A DNA stretch of 64,000 bases from Bacillus sp. FSL H8-0547 (GCA_038002745.1 JBBODD010000001.1:2728001-2792000), one strand, 5' to 3'. Positions 16,969 to 25,100 are shown, numbered from the stretch's first letter. Made by a program: numbers and translations. Notes: generated from the letters alone by a model not told the origin.

Positions 16969-17019
16969 ACGTAATAGTTACGATTTAATCAGTTTACCTA
17001 ATCCCAACGAATTTTACAA
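16969..17019 (-). promoter_or_regulatory. Promoter with Zur-like operator for the FAD gene-folE2 operon
   Basis: On the minus strand TTGTAA (17019-17014), 17 bases, TAAACT (16996-16991) form a promoter. Next, at 16983-16969, is TCGTAACTATTACGT, which matches the Zur 7-1-7 palindrome at 13 of 15 positions and has AAA on its left. The layout (promoter, then operator at the start point, then ribosome-binding site) repeats that of the other Zur sites here. Confidence 0.75.
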
Positions 17020-17065
17020 TAGGAGGGATTTGTCATGAAATTGCATAATTTATGGACTGGCCCCG

Positions 17066-17076
17066 TATGCTATAAT
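17066..17076 (+). promoter_or_regulatory. Extended -10 promoter for the ycgR-like operon
   Basis: TATGC followed by TATAAT gives a TGn-extended -10 element 33 bases before the ycgR-like start. No convincing -35 is seen at the right distance. No Zur box lies between this promoter and the gene. Confidence 0.5.
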
Positions 17077-17108
17077 GCTAGGAGAAATAATAGGATTGGA
17101 GATTAGAG

Positions 17109-18116
17109 ATGAAAAAACCGGCGTTTTCTATTGTGAAGGAGTCTCTTGCTCTTGCATTAATAGGGTTGTTTATTTATCTTTTTATATTCATAGATTTCGG
17201 AAGCTTCGAGATTGATGCACCTAAATCGTTCTTAAACTTAAACACGATTTTCCTGAGCATTGTGCTTGAAGCCATTCCCTTTATTCTGCTCGGGGTATTC
17301 GTTTCTGCTTTGATTCAGTCATTTGTATCGGAAGAGATGATTCAAAAATACCTTCCTAAAAATGCTGTTATTGCCCTGTTTCCTGCAGCACTGCTGGGCA
17401 TTATTTTTCCTGTCTGCGAGTGTGCCATTGTTCCGATTGTGAGACGGTTGATTAAAAAAGGTATGCCTCTTCATATCGGAATTGTATTCCTGGTTTCTGC
17501 TCCGATCCTAAATCCGGTCGTGTTCGCATCTACATACTATGCTTTTCAGTCATCAAAAGAAATTGTGTACGGCCGCATGGGACTTGCCTTTATCGTCGCC
17601 ATCCTTGTCGGTCTCGCGGTCTATCTGATTTTTAAAAACCGCGATCAGCTGAAATGGACAAGAGAGGAGCTTGTGGGAAGAACCGCTCCTTCAGAGCCTG
17701 TCAAAGGGGTAAGCAAATGGAAAGAAACCTTGTTCCATGCAAGCGATGAGTTTTTTGAAATGGGGAAATACCTCATTCTTGGTGCGTTCATTGCAAGTGT
17801 CTTCCAGACGTTCCTTGACCGCTCTCTGCTGACGGATCTTGGATCGAGTGAATTCCTGTCTCCGGCTATCATGATGGCATTTGCCTACATTCTTTCGCTT
17901 TGTTCGGAAGCAGATGCGTTTGTCGCTGCCTCTTTCGGCGGGACATTTACGGCAGGCTCCCTGCTTGCATTCCTGGTTTATGGACCAATGATCGATTTGA
18001 AAAATACAATCATGCTGTTCGCGTTCTTCAGAGCGAAATTTGTTTTTGCTTTTATTGCGATTGTAACAGCAGCTGTCTATCTATCCGTGCTGGTTTATCA
18101 GCAGGTCATCCTGTAA
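17109..18116 (+). CDS. ycgR: Permease of the YcgR/UPF0718 (DUF318) family
   Basis: A 335-residue membrane protein with eight or more helices in two halves. The motifs 'FPVCECAIVPIVRRLIKKGMPLHIGIVFLVSAPILNPVV' and 'SLCSEADAFVAASF' contain the conserved Cys-x-Cys/Glu and Cys-Ser-Glu pairs of the ArsP/DUF318 permeases. The next gene encodes its usual partner, a TIGR03943 protein. Transport of a metal or metalloid complex is likely from the family and the conserved cysteines, but the substrate is unknown. It is divergent from a Zur-type operon, which suggests but does not prove a zinc link. Confidence 0.85.
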   Translation: MKKPAFSIVKESLALALIGLFIYLFIFIDFGSFEIDAPKSFLNLNTIFLSIVLEAIPFILLGVFVSALIQSFVSEEMIQKYLPKNAVIALFPAALLGIIFPVCECAIVPIVRRLIKKGMPLHIGIVFLVSAPILNPVVFASTYYAFQSSKEIVYGRMGLAFIVAILVGLAVYLIFKNRDQLKWTREELVGRTAPSEPVKGVSKWKETLFHASDEFFEMGKYLILGAFIASVFQTFLDRSLLTDLGSSEFLSPAIMMAFAYILSLCSEADAFVAASFGGTFTAGSLLAFLVYGPMIDLKNTIMLFAFFRAKFVFAFIAIVTAAVYLSVLVYQQVIL

Positions 18117-18128
18117 GGAGGAAAACCG

Positions 18129-19106
18129 ATGGAAAAGGAAAGAGATTACCGTTTTCACTTATATTTGCGCGGCATTATCCTGATGGGTTTTACGATGCTT
18201 CTTTTTAAACTCATCGTCACTGGGGACATCCGGAATTTCATTGCACCCCGGATGCTTCCTTTTATCTATTTTGCTGTTGTCACGTTTTTAATTCTCGGCG
18301 TTGTTCAAATCTGGAGAAGCGGCAGCAAAAAAACAGAAGAGCTTTACTGCAACTGCGGTTTTGATCATTCAGGAAAAAGCTCGCCAGTTCAGTCGCTTGT
18401 TATTTACTCGTTCTTTATTTTTCCGGTTGTAACAGGGTTTGTTTTCCCTGACACGGTTCTTGACAGCTCAATTGCTGCAAAGCGCGGCTTTAAAAACGGC
18501 CTGGCCCAGTCTCAGGAGCAGCAGGCCGGATCAGAAGAAAACGCTCAGATGGATGAAGATCTTGCTGATCTGTACTTGCAGGATCCGGATGAGTATATGA
18601 AGCAGCTTGAGGAACGTGTAGAGGAAAAATCGCAGTCTCCTGCATCAAGTCCGGACGCACCTCTTGAGCATCCGGACGGATTCGAGATTCAGGCGCCGCC
18701 TGAAGGGTATTACGAAGAGCTGGAAGCAGACATGCTGAAAATGGACAAAATCGTCCTGACAGAAAAAAACTATATCGCCATGACCAATATATTGGATAAA
18801 AACCCTCAGAAGTTTGAAGGCAAAGAAGTGGAAATGCACGGATTTGTATACAGGGAAGAGGGATTTGAAGAAGACCAGTTTGTTGTCGCGAGGTTTGGCT
18901 TATCATGCTGTGTGGCAGATGCTTCTGTGTATGGAACTCTCGCTTCCATCGAAGACGGGGAAACATACGAACAGGATGAATGGGTAAAAGTAAGCGGCAA
19001 ACTAAAGAGTGTAAAGTTTAAAGACTGGACGCTGCCGAGTGTCGAAATTCAATCGATCAAAAAAATTGAGCAGCCGAAAGAGCCTTATGTCTATGAAGAA
19101 TATTAA
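18129..19106 (+). CDS. ycgQ: TIGR03943 family membrane/extracellular protein (YcgQ-like)
   Basis: A 325-residue partner of the YcgR permease. Two or three N-terminal membrane segments (residues ~12-120, with a 'YCNCGFDHSGKS' loop) are followed by an acidic, Gln/Glu-rich linker and a C-terminal domain (~215-325) with 'FEGKEVEMHGFVYREEGFEEDQFVVARFGLSCCVADASVYG', an OB-like fold with a conserved Cys-Cys pair. AAGGAGG precedes the ATG, and the gap from ycgR is 12 bases, so the two form one operon. A terminator follows. Its role is not established; the Cys pairs suggest metal binding at the outer face. Confidence 0.85.
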   Translation: MEKERDYRFHLYLRGIILMGFTMLLFKLIVTGDIRNFIAPRMLPFIYFAVVTFLILGVVQIWRSGSKKTEELYCNCGFDHSGKSSPVQSLVIYSFFIFPVVTGFVFPDTVLDSSIAAKRGFKNGLAQSQEQQAGSEENAQMDEDLADLYLQDPDEYMKQLEERVEEKSQSPASSPDAPLEHPDGFEIQAPPEGYYEELEADMLKMDKIVLTEKNYIAMTNILDKNPQKFEGKEVEMHGFVYREEGFEEDQFVVARFGLSCCVADASVYGTLASIEDGETYEQDEWVKVSGKLKSVKFKDWTLPSVEIQSIKKIEQPKEPYVYEEY

Positions 19107-19138
19107 AAAGAGCGGGGCAGCTGCCCCGCTCTTTTTGT
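19105..19138. terminator. Bidirectional terminator between ycgQ and the subtilisin gene
   Basis: AAAAAGAGCGGGGCAGC and GCTGCCCCGCTCTTTTT form a nearly perfect hairpin with A and T runs on both sides, serving both converging genes. Confidence 0.9.
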
Positions 19139-19140
19139 GA

Positions 19141-20493
19141 TTATTTTAAAGCGTTAACGGCATTAATTAAACCGTGTCCTGCTTCACCGTCATATCCGTT
19201 CTTGAAAAGATCTACAGAAGAAGATTGGACGATGTGTTTTACTTGGGAAGGAGAAAGTTTGTCCTTTCCATGCTGGGCGATAATGACGCCTGCAAGTGCT
19301 GCGGCTTTTGGAGCAGCCATGGATGTGCCTGCTTTGTATCCGTATCCTCCGTTCAGAGTTGTAGCTAAGCACAGATACGAATTGTCTCGGCCAGCGCCTG
19401 TTGCAGGATCATAATTTGGTCCTAAATCACCGCCGGGAGCGATTACATCAATTTTACCTACACCATAATTCGAGTAAAAAGCAAGGTTTTTAAGCTGTCC
19501 GCCTGCAGAAACGCGAATCATGCTCTGGCTGCTCGGACTTCTGTGTGTAGCGCCATTGTCATCGCCCGATAGTTTTCCAGGGCTGCTGATGTCAAGGGCA
19601 TTATTTCCGGCAGATCCGACAACCGTTACACCCTTTTTGATTGCGTATTGAATGGCTCTGTTGAACAGTCTTACGTCTGCTACAGTGTCCTTTGTTGCAT
19701 ATTCAGGGTTTTGGAACCAGTCGTAACCGCCAAGAGACATGTTGACAACATCCACATTGTCATCTGCAGCCGTCATAAGCGCTTCTGCGATATGCGCTGT
19801 TTCAGCTCCTCCTGTAGGACCGAATACGCGGTAAGCCGCTACTTTTAAGTCAGGACCGACACCCATTGTGCGGCCTTTTGCTGCAATTGATCCTGCAACA
19901 TGAGTACCGTGGCTGTTCTGATCCATGGCATCGGGATAGCCCGGCACGAACGATTTCCCGTAAGCATAGTTCTCTTTTAGATCCGGGTGGTTGTAATCAA
20001 TGCCTGTGTCGATGACCCCAACTACAATGTCATTGCCGTCAACGGATTTTCCTGTTCCGCCTGGGAGGGTCCATGATTCGCCATTGTTGGTTACTTGTTT
20101 AATGTCCCATTGCAGGGATTCATATAAATCTGCTGATTGTGTATTTGCTTCAGGTGTAAAGGCTGCTTCAACATCCGGTGATTCCGGGTAAAGCTTTTTT
20201 TGGACACCTGCATCCTGCACGCTGGAGGATTTTTTAATGGCTGTCAGAAAGTCCGGATTAGCAGAAGAAACCTCTACGGCACCAACCTTCTCAAGCTTGT
20301 CGCTTACTTTCCCTCCTGCTTTTTCAATCAGCTCCTGATAGCCGGATGGTAGAGAGTTTTCATTTTTGAAAACCACCAGATAGCTTTTTTCCGGAGCCTG
20401 GGCAGAACCTGTCGCAGCAGCCCCTCCAAATACTGCAGAAGCACAAAGTGCAGTACTTAACACTCCTGCCATAAATCCTTTTTTCAATGTCAT
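19141..20493 (-). CDS. Secreted subtilisin-family serine protease with I9 propeptide
   Basis: A 450-residue S8 peptidase. Signal peptide: 'MTLKKGFMAGVLSTALCASA' onward to about residue 30; inhibitor-I9 propeptide ~37-105; catalytic domain ~130-445. The triad is visible: Asp in 'VGVIDTGIDYNH', His in 'SHGTHVAGSI' and Ser in 'AGTSMAAPKAAALAG', with the oxyanion Asn in 'GSAGNNALDIS'. The ATG at 20493 is chosen because AAAGGGGG precedes it; the longer frame adds 11 residues with no ribosome-binding site. It is monocistronic. It probably degrades extracellular protein for nutrition. Confidence 0.92.
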   Translation of the reverse strand: MTLKKGFMAGVLSTALCASAVFGGAAATGSAQAPEKSYLVVFKNENSLPSGYQELIEKAGGKVSDKLEKVGAVEVSSANPDFLTAIKKSSSVQDAGVQKKLYPESPDVEAAFTPEANTQSADLYESLQWDIKQVTNNGESWTLPGGTGKSVDGNDIVVGVIDTGIDYNHPDLKENYAYGKSFVPGYPDAMDQNSHGTHVAGSIAAKGRTMGVGPDLKVAAYRVFGPTGGAETAHIAEALMTAADDNVDVVNMSLGGYDWFQNPEYATKDTVADVRLFNRAIQYAIKKGVTVVGSAGNNALDISSPGKLSGDDNGATHRSPSSQSMIRVSAGGQLKNLAFYSNYGVGKIDVIAPGGDLGPNYDPATGAGRDNSYLCLATTLNGGYGYKAGTSMAAPKAAALAGVIIAQHGKDKLSPSQVKHIVQSSSVDLFKNGYDGEAGHGLINAVNALK

Positions 20494-20727
20494 GTATGTA
20501 TCCCCCTTTATTTTCTTAATTTTCATTATAGTATAAAAACTAGATCGTTTTTCTTTATTGTTCGAGTGGTTTCGACAGATTTTTGCTGTGCTATCTGTCT
20601 ATTGGTATGAGAAATGATAATATCTTACAATAATTAGATAGTAAGAACGGATATTTCTTTCCTGCAAAAGAGTGATGATAAATGGTGACTAAAAAAAGTG
20701 TCGAAAGTATAGTCCTAAATACACAAA
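20494..20727 (-). promoter_or_regulatory. Upstream region of the subtilisin gene
   Basis: No gene is seen. A TATAAT hexamer on the minus strand lies about 45 bases before the start codon, without a good -35, so an activator or an alternative sigma factor may be needed. The AT-rich stretch further upstream is the likely control region. Confidence 0.35.
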
Positions 20728-20754
20728 AAGACGCCTTTGTGTGTCAGGCGTCTT
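20728..20754 (-). terminator. Terminator overlapping the ytzI stop codon
   Basis: On the minus strand AAAGACGCC, loop TGACACACA, GGCGTCTTT, then TTG. A perfect nine-base stem. Confidence 0.75.
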
Positions 20755-20908
20755 TATCGTTAGTAATATGTTCTTTTTCTTGTGGTTTTTCCTCTTTTTG
20801 AAGAGGATCAATCGTGTGCTCATATTTATATGCTTTAGATGTTGTGAGTACACTCAGAAGAAGAACGATTAGAATAATGAGAATGCAGATCGCAAAAATT
20901 ACATACAT
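20744..20908 (-). CDS. ytzI: Small membrane protein YtzI
   Basis: A 54-residue protein: one N-terminal membrane helix (residues 2-21, almost all Ile/Leu/Val) and a charged Lys/Glu-rich cytoplasmic tail. It matches B. subtilis YtzI in size, build and place (next to dps/ytkC). The ATG follows a GGGGGG-containing ribosome-binding site. The stop codon lies in the loop of its own terminator, whose stem is AAAGACGCC/GGCGTCTTT at 20728-20754. Function unknown. Confidence 0.75.
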   Translation of the reverse strand: MYVIFAICILIILIVLLLSVLTTSKAYKYEHTIDPLQKEEKPQEKEHITNDKDA

Positions 20909-21014
20909 GCTGGTCCCCCCTGTATGTCCACATTGTATCAGATTTTCATGTCTTTTTTGTTTTATTTTTTGTGATTGTGGGTAACGTAAGAATAGATTTA
21001 AGGAGGAGATTCAT

Positions 21015-21455
21015 ATGTCTGAAAAACTAATTCAAACCGTCAACAAACAAGTGGCAAACTGGACTGTGCTTTATGAAAAATTACATAACTATCACTGGTA
21101 TGTAAAAGGCCAGAACTTCTTCACCCTTCATGAAAAATTTGAAGAGCTCTACAATGAAGCACACATCCACATCGACGAACTTGCAGAGCGTCTGCTTGCA
21201 CTTGAGGGAGCGCCAGTTGCAACGCTCAGAGAATGTCTGGAGCTGTCGACCATCAGCGAAGCAGAAGGCAAGGAGACCGCAGAGCAGATGGTTCAGTCCA
21301 CTTTCAATGATTTCACAAAAGTGGCGGAAGAGCTGAAAGAAGGCATGGAGCTTGCCGATGAGGTAGGAGATGAAACGACAGGAGATATGCTCCTTGCAAT
21401 TCATCAGAGTCTTGAAAAGCATAATTGGATGCTGAAATCATTTTTGGGAAAATAA
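21015..21455 (+). CDS. dps: Dps/ferritin-like DNA-protection protein
   Basis: A 146-residue four-helix ferritin-fold protein. The Dps ferroxidase residues are present: His in '[22 protein letters not shown]' and Asp/Glu in '[14 protein letters not shown]'. These proteins form dodecamers that oxidise and store iron and shield DNA during starvation or peroxide stress. ATG 21015 has AAGGAGGAG upstream. In B. subtilis the same neighbours (ytzI, ytkC, ytkD) occur, and dps is under general-stress (SigB) control; I did not find a clear SigB promoter here. Confidence 0.93.
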   Translation: MSEKLIQTVNKQVANWTVLYEKLHNYHWYVKGQNFFTLHEKFEELYNEAHIHIDELAERLLALEGAPVATLRECLELSTISEAEGKETAEQMVQSTFNDFTKVAEELKEGMELADEVGDETTGDMLLAIHQSLEKHNWMLKSFLGK

Positions 21456-21481
21456 GGCTGCCGGATGGCAGTCTTTTTTCG
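21453..21481 (+). terminator. Terminator after dps
   Basis: GGCTGCC, short loop, GGCAGTC, then TTTTTTC. Confidence 0.75.
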
Positions 21482-21581
21482 TGCAGTCCATTTTTCTTCT
21501 GATAGGATAGATGCTAGAACAAGTAGATGAAATAAGCATAAGATATAGGGATTTTATTTTCCATGAAAGGATGGCAAAAAA

Positions 21582-21986
21582 ATGTCTCGTCCAGAAATGG
21601 GCCTGCTTATGCTGACTTCTGTCTACTTTTCGGTTTTGACTTTTATTATTGGAGAACTGCATGAAATTTTTCTGATCCTGCTTGCACTGATGGCCTTGGA
21701 ACTGATTACCTTTCTGCTGTCCGATGTCATAAACAGCAATGGGAACCTTCTGAAAAACGCAGCCTCCAGATTTGGAGCAAAAGTCATCATCATAGCAGTC
21801 GTTGCTGTCGCCAACCTCATTGATCTCATTCTTAACACAAGCTATCTTCTCCGGGACGGCACGATCTGCTTCTATATCGTGTTTGAAGCTCTCAGAATCC
21901 TTCGCAATGCCCATTACGTCAAGCTTCCTGTACCGCAGTTTCTTATACGGATTCTTGAGTTTATTGAACAGCTGCTTAAAAGGTAG
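21582..21986 (+). CDS. ytkC: Holin-family membrane protein YtkC
   Basis: A 134-residue protein with three or four membrane helices and a C-terminal 'YVKLPVPQFLIRILEFIEQLLKR' tail typical of the phage_holin_4 (TcdE-like) family. The gene order dps-ytkC-ytkD matches B. subtilis, where YtkC is a chromosomal holin-like protein, not part of a prophage. ATG follows AAAGGATGG. Its role in uninfected cells is not known; it may affect membrane permeability or autolysis. Confidence 0.82.
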   Translation: MSRPEMGLLMLTSVYFSVLTFIIGELHEIFLILLALMALELITFLLSDVINSNGNLLKNAASRFGAKVIIIAVVAVANLIDLILNTSYLLRDGTICFYIVFEALRILRNAHYVKLPVPQFLIRILEFIEQLLKR

Positions 21987-22054
21987 CCCCGAATAAATTG
22001 TCCGCTGTTGGGAAAAAAATAAAAAATGGACAAGTAAAGGGGTGGCTTTAACAA

Positions 22055-22387
22055 ATGCCTGATATAAAACAAACGTATTATGTAACGGTGGCAAACGGAG
22101 AAATATCAAGACTCAGCACACAAGCGCCGTGGGACTATAAAATAGAAGCGACAGAGGAAGAAATTACGTCGCTCAGAGAATATTTTGACCAGGTGTATTC
22201 TTCTGACTGGCAGGGGTTTTTCAGGGCGCATGTGCCATACCTTGAATATCATTATGACAGGCAGAACGATGCAATTGACCAGACCAACATAAAGATTTTT
22301 GAAATGATTTATGAACTCGGAGACGAAGAGGCAAAGGAACATATCAAGTCTCAGGGGATATTAAAAAAGATTGAAGAACAACAATAG
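22055..22387 (+). CDS. Conserved small protein of unknown function
   Basis: A 110-residue soluble protein, start ATG after AAAGGGGTGG. No membrane segment, signal or metal motif is visible. Residues ~30-75 ('ITSLREYFDQVYSSDWQGFFRAHVPYLEYHYDRQNDAID') are aromatic-rich and look like a small folded domain. It lies between ytkC and ytkD on the same strand with short gaps, so co-transcription with the stress genes is possible. I do not recognise the family. Confidence 0.75.
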   Translation: MPDIKQTYYVTVANGEISRLSTQAPWDYKIEATEEEITSLREYFDQVYSSDWQGFFRAHVPYLEYHYDRQNDAIDQTNIKIFEMIYELGDEEAKEHIKSQGILKKIEEQQ

Positions 22388-22452
22388 GTCTTATACAATT
22401 TCATTCATTGTGATAAGATTTTTATGGACACATAGAAATTGAGGGATTGGAA

Positions 22453-22923
22453 ATGTTTCGATTTAAAGATTATTATCACAATGAAGTGCATTTATCGTTT
22501 GAAGAACATCCATTTTCAGAAAAACCGAAACACGTCTGGGTGATCTGCCGGTATGGAAACCGCTGGCTGCTCACCATACACAGGGACCGCGGCTATGAAT
22601 TTCCCGGAGGAAAAGTTGAAAAGGGTGAAAACCCCTCAGATGCCGCTCTAAGAGAGGTAAAAGAAGAAACGGGAGCAAGTGTTTCTAAGCTGCATTATGT
22701 CGGGCAATACAAAGTGGTTGGAAAAGAAAAAACAATCATTAAAAACATTTATTATGCAGAAATCGACGAGATCATCCCGCAGGCTGACTACCTTGAAACA
22801 GAAGGCCCCATTCTTTTTGAAACACTGCCGACGGACATCGGAAGAAACCGCAGATTCAGTTTTATTATGAAAGATGACGTCCTGCTGAAAAGCATGGAAC
22901 GAGTATTAGAGCGCTTTATGTAA
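22453..22923 (+). CDS. ytkD: NUDIX hydrolase YtkD
   Basis: A 156-residue NUDIX enzyme. The Nudix box 'GGKVEKGENPSDAALREVKEETGA' (residues ~55-78, GX5EX7REUXEEXGU) is complete. B. subtilis YtkD is a nucleoside-triphosphate pyrophosphohydrolase reported to act on 8-oxo-dGTP and RNA 5' ends; the same role is expected by homology and gene order. ATG 22453 has GAGGG seven bases before it; the TTG at 22447 sits in that site. A terminator follows. Confidence 0.9.
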   Translation: MFRFKDYYHNEVHLSFEEHPFSEKPKHVWVICRYGNRWLLTIHRDRGYEFPGGKVEKGENPSDAALREVKEETGASVSKLHYVGQYKVVGKEKTIIKNIYYAEIDEIIPQADYLETEGPILFETLPTDIGRNRRFSFIMKDDVLLKSMERVLERFM

Positions 22924-22957
22924 AATCCCGGTTCAGAGGAAGCCGGGATTTTTTTTG
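22924..22957 (+). terminator. Terminator after ytkD
   Basis: AATCCCGG, loop, CCGGGATT, then TTTTTTG. Confidence 0.85.
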
Positions 22958-23027
22958 TAAAAAAACCCTTTCGCTCTTGGAAAATATAGTAATATAAAGA
23001 GAGCGTGCTACGGAAAGGAGGACTACA

Positions 23028-23579
23028 ATGACCCACAGTGAACCAAGATACATATGGATTGCCATTGCTTTGCTGCTTGCCGTTTCAAGCTTTTTTGTTA
23101 TATTAATCGTTCCGCAGACGGTGCATAATGTTCTTTTTCATACTCCGAATACAGCCATTATCCAAACACCGAGACTTGTGCTTTATATGTACGGCATCTC
23201 AATTGCGGTGCTGGCCCTTGCCTGTTTTTTGATGTACCTGAACCAAAAGAAGCTCTGGAAAGCGGCGCTGCCTCTTGCTGTACTCGGACTGATCGGACTT
23301 GGTCTTGGAACGGACCATTATAAAGTCGTTACCTATGACGAGATAAAATTCAGCGATGCATGGACGTTTGCAGAAACAAGCTACAAATGGTCTGACGTAA
23401 AGGAAATTATTACGGAAGATTCGGAAGATCAAGCTGTCAATTGGCAAGTGAAGCTGTTTTTCAAGGATGGAAATGAACTTGTATTTTTAAGAGACAAACG
23501 GTTCAACAGCAATCATTCGAATTTTTATGCGGCTGCGAAAATGCATGGAGTGCCTTACAAGGGAATAAATGACAAATAA
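23028..23579 (+). CDS. Membrane protein of unknown function
   Basis: A 183-residue protein with three membrane helices in the first ~90 residues (10-30, 47-67 and 76-92) and a soluble C-terminal domain of about 90 residues ('YKWSDVKEIITEDSEDQAVNWQVKLFFKDGNELVF') with a PH-like beta pattern. AAAGGAGG precedes the ATG. It is monocistronic, with terminators on both sides. I do not recognise a named family. Confidence 0.75.
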   Translation: MTHSEPRYIWIAIALLLAVSSFFVILIVPQTVHNVLFHTPNTAIIQTPRLVLYMYGISIAVLALACFLMYLNQKKLWKAALPLAVLGLIGLGLGTDHYKVVTYDEIKFSDAWTFAETSYKWSDVKEIITEDSEDQAVNWQVKLFFKDGNELVFLRDKRFNSNHSNFYAAAKMHGVPYKGINDK

Positions 23580-23612
23580 GACTTCCCCCTTTGGAGGAAG
23601 CCTTTTGTTTTA
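23580..23612 (+). terminator. Terminator between converging genes
   Basis: GACTTCCcCC, TTT, GGaGGAAGCC, then TTTTG. Confidence 0.7.
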
Positions 23613-23615
23613 TCT

Positions 23616-24578
23616 TTATACGCCGATTGCAAGATTTTCTTTTTTTAGATAATCAGCAAGAAGGTCCGGTGCGCTCAGATAAATGAGGCCGTTGCCTTCC
23701 AGGCTTTTTGGGAACCCAAGCGGGATGGTCCGCTTCATGAGCTGGGCGTAAATTTCCGGCTCTGACATTTTTCGTTCAAACTCGCTTTCAGAGAGAGGCT
23801 TCAGCAGTGCCAGAGCTCCCGACACATGAGGTGCCGCCATGGAAGTGCCGCTGAAAATAGCGTATTTGCCGCCGGGGACTGTCGAGACAATTTTTTCACC
23901 GGGTGCAACGGCATCTATTTCATTGTTGGAATTTGTAAAGTAGGATGACTTTCTCTGCAGGCTAACAGCTCCTACTGAGATGACTTCATTATAGCAGCCG
24001 GGATAGGAGAATTCGGACGTTTTGCTGTTGCCGTCTCCTTCATTGCCTGCTGCACAGACTACCAGGATTTGATTTTGAACGGCTTTTTGAACCATTTCAT
24101 GAAGCTCAGGCACATCAGATGGTCCTCCAAGAGACATGGAGATGATGTCTGCTTTTTCTGAAATGGCATAATCGATTGCGCTGATAATCCATTCATAGGC
24201 GCCTGACCCTTCCTCGCCGCCCAGAGCTTTGAGAATAAGCAATTTAGCTTCAGGTGCAACGCCGACAACGCCCGAATCAGGGTTAACTGCTGCAATTGTT
24301 CCGGCAACATGAGTTCCGTGTCCGTTGTAGTCAGTGAAGTTTTCTGGATCGCCATTGTCATCATCGGTAAAATTGCGGCCGCCGATCACTCTGCCCTCAA
24401 GATCAGGATGCTGGGCGTCGCATCCGGTATCAATCACTGCAACGACTACGTCCTTTCCCTTAAACCCCTTACTCCAAATCGACGGGGCCTGAATCAGATT
24501 TACGCCTTCCGGAATCTGCTGAATATCTACGAGCTGGTCTTCAACTTGGTACGGGATTAATCGAACAGATTTTTCCAT
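23616..24578 (-). CDS. ispA: Intracellular subtilisin (IspA)
   Basis: A 320-residue cytoplasmic S8 protease. There is no signal peptide. It has the short intracellular-subtilisin prosegment with the 'LIPY' motif (residues 7-10) that blocks the active site until removed. The triad is Asp in 'VAVIDTGCDAQHPDL', His in 'NGHGTHVAGTI' and Ser in 'SGTSMAAPHVSGALAL', with the oxyanion Asn in 'CAAGNEGD'. AGGAGGGG precedes the ATG. Length matches B. subtilis IspA (319). It turns over cytoplasmic protein in stationary phase. Confidence 0.94.
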   Translation of the reverse strand: MEKSVRLIPYQVEDQLVDIQQIPEGVNLIQAPSIWSKGFKGKDVVVAVIDTGCDAQHPDLEGRVIGGRNFTDDDNGDPENFTDYNGHGTHVAGTIAAVNPDSGVVGVAPEAKLLILKALGGEEGSGAYEWIISAIDYAISEKADIISMSLGGPSDVPELHEMVQKAVQNQILVVCAAGNEGDGNSKTSEFSYPGCYNEVISVGAVSLQRKSSYFTNSNNEIDAVAPGEKIVSTVPGGKYAIFSGTSMAAPHVSGALALLKPLSESEFERKMSEPEIYAQLMKRTIPLGFPKSLEGNGLIYLSAPDLLADYLKKENLAIGV

Positions 24579-24746
24579 AAGAACCCCTCCTAATTGTTTC
24601 TCGCAAACTAGTAACCGGCAAATGAGCAGAGAATAATCAGAACTTTCTGTTAAATTCTATCATTTTCCAAAAACTCTTGCAAATGCCAAATAGACTAGAA
24701 AGAATATAGGATTCATGATTGGGGCGGGAGGTGGCAAAGCGAGGAT

Positions 24747-25043
24747 GGTGCCCTATAAATCGGCTGGCGTGGAATAGGGGTATTAGAAAGCAAAAATAGT
24801 GCCCTATAATTCGGCTGGGGTAAAATAGAGGGTGCCCAAAAGGTAAAATGGTGCCCTATATATCGGCTGGCGCAAAATAGAGGACACTAAAAAGGTAAAA
24901 TGGTACCCTATAAATCAGCTGGCGCAAAATAGGGGGTACCAAAAAGCGAAAATGGTACCCTATAAATCAGCTGGCGCAAAATAGGGGGTACCAAAAAGCG
25001 AAAATGGTACCCTATAAACCGACAAGCACAAAATAGAGGGCAC
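24747..25043. repeat. Tandem array of six 52-bp units with internal inverted repeats
   Basis: The hexamer CCCTAT recurs at 24751, 24802, 24854, 24906, 24958 and 25010, that is, at 51, 52, 52, 52 and 52 bases. In each unit a GGTACCCTAT-type arm is followed about 17 bases later by its complement ATAGGGGGTACC. Between hairpins is a purine-rich spacer of about 13 bases. Units 4 and 5 are nearly identical; outer ones diverge, but arm changes are often compensated (GTGCCC with GGGCAC, GGTACC with GGTACC). The array lies between the ispA promoter side and the ytlACD terminator. No gene is present. Confidence 0.9.
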
Positions 25044-25067
25044 TAGAAAGTGAAAATGAAAGGCTAC

Positions 25068-25100
25068 ACAAAAAATACAGCTGCCCGCGCAGCTGTATTT
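25068..25100 (-). terminator. Terminator of the ytlA-ytlC-ytlD operon
   Basis: On the minus strand TACAGCTGC, GCG, GGCAGCTGTA, then TTTTTTG. The stem overlaps the last codons of ytlD. Confidence 0.8.

Noticed and set aside
18490-18966. 158-codon frame on the minus strand inside ycgQ
   Set aside because: Antisense shadow of ycgQ, low-complexity product.
21582-21986. Prophage holin as a sign of a prophage
   Set aside because: The gene is in the conserved dps-ytkC-ytkD order and no other phage genes are near.
21438-22109. 223-codon frame on the minus strand
   Set aside because: It lies antisense to the better supported ytkC, lacks a ribosome-binding site and its product has no recognisable domain.
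24747-25043. CRISPR-like array
   Set aside because: Whole 52-bp units are conserved, with no constant repeat separated by unique spacers, and no cas genes are nearby.
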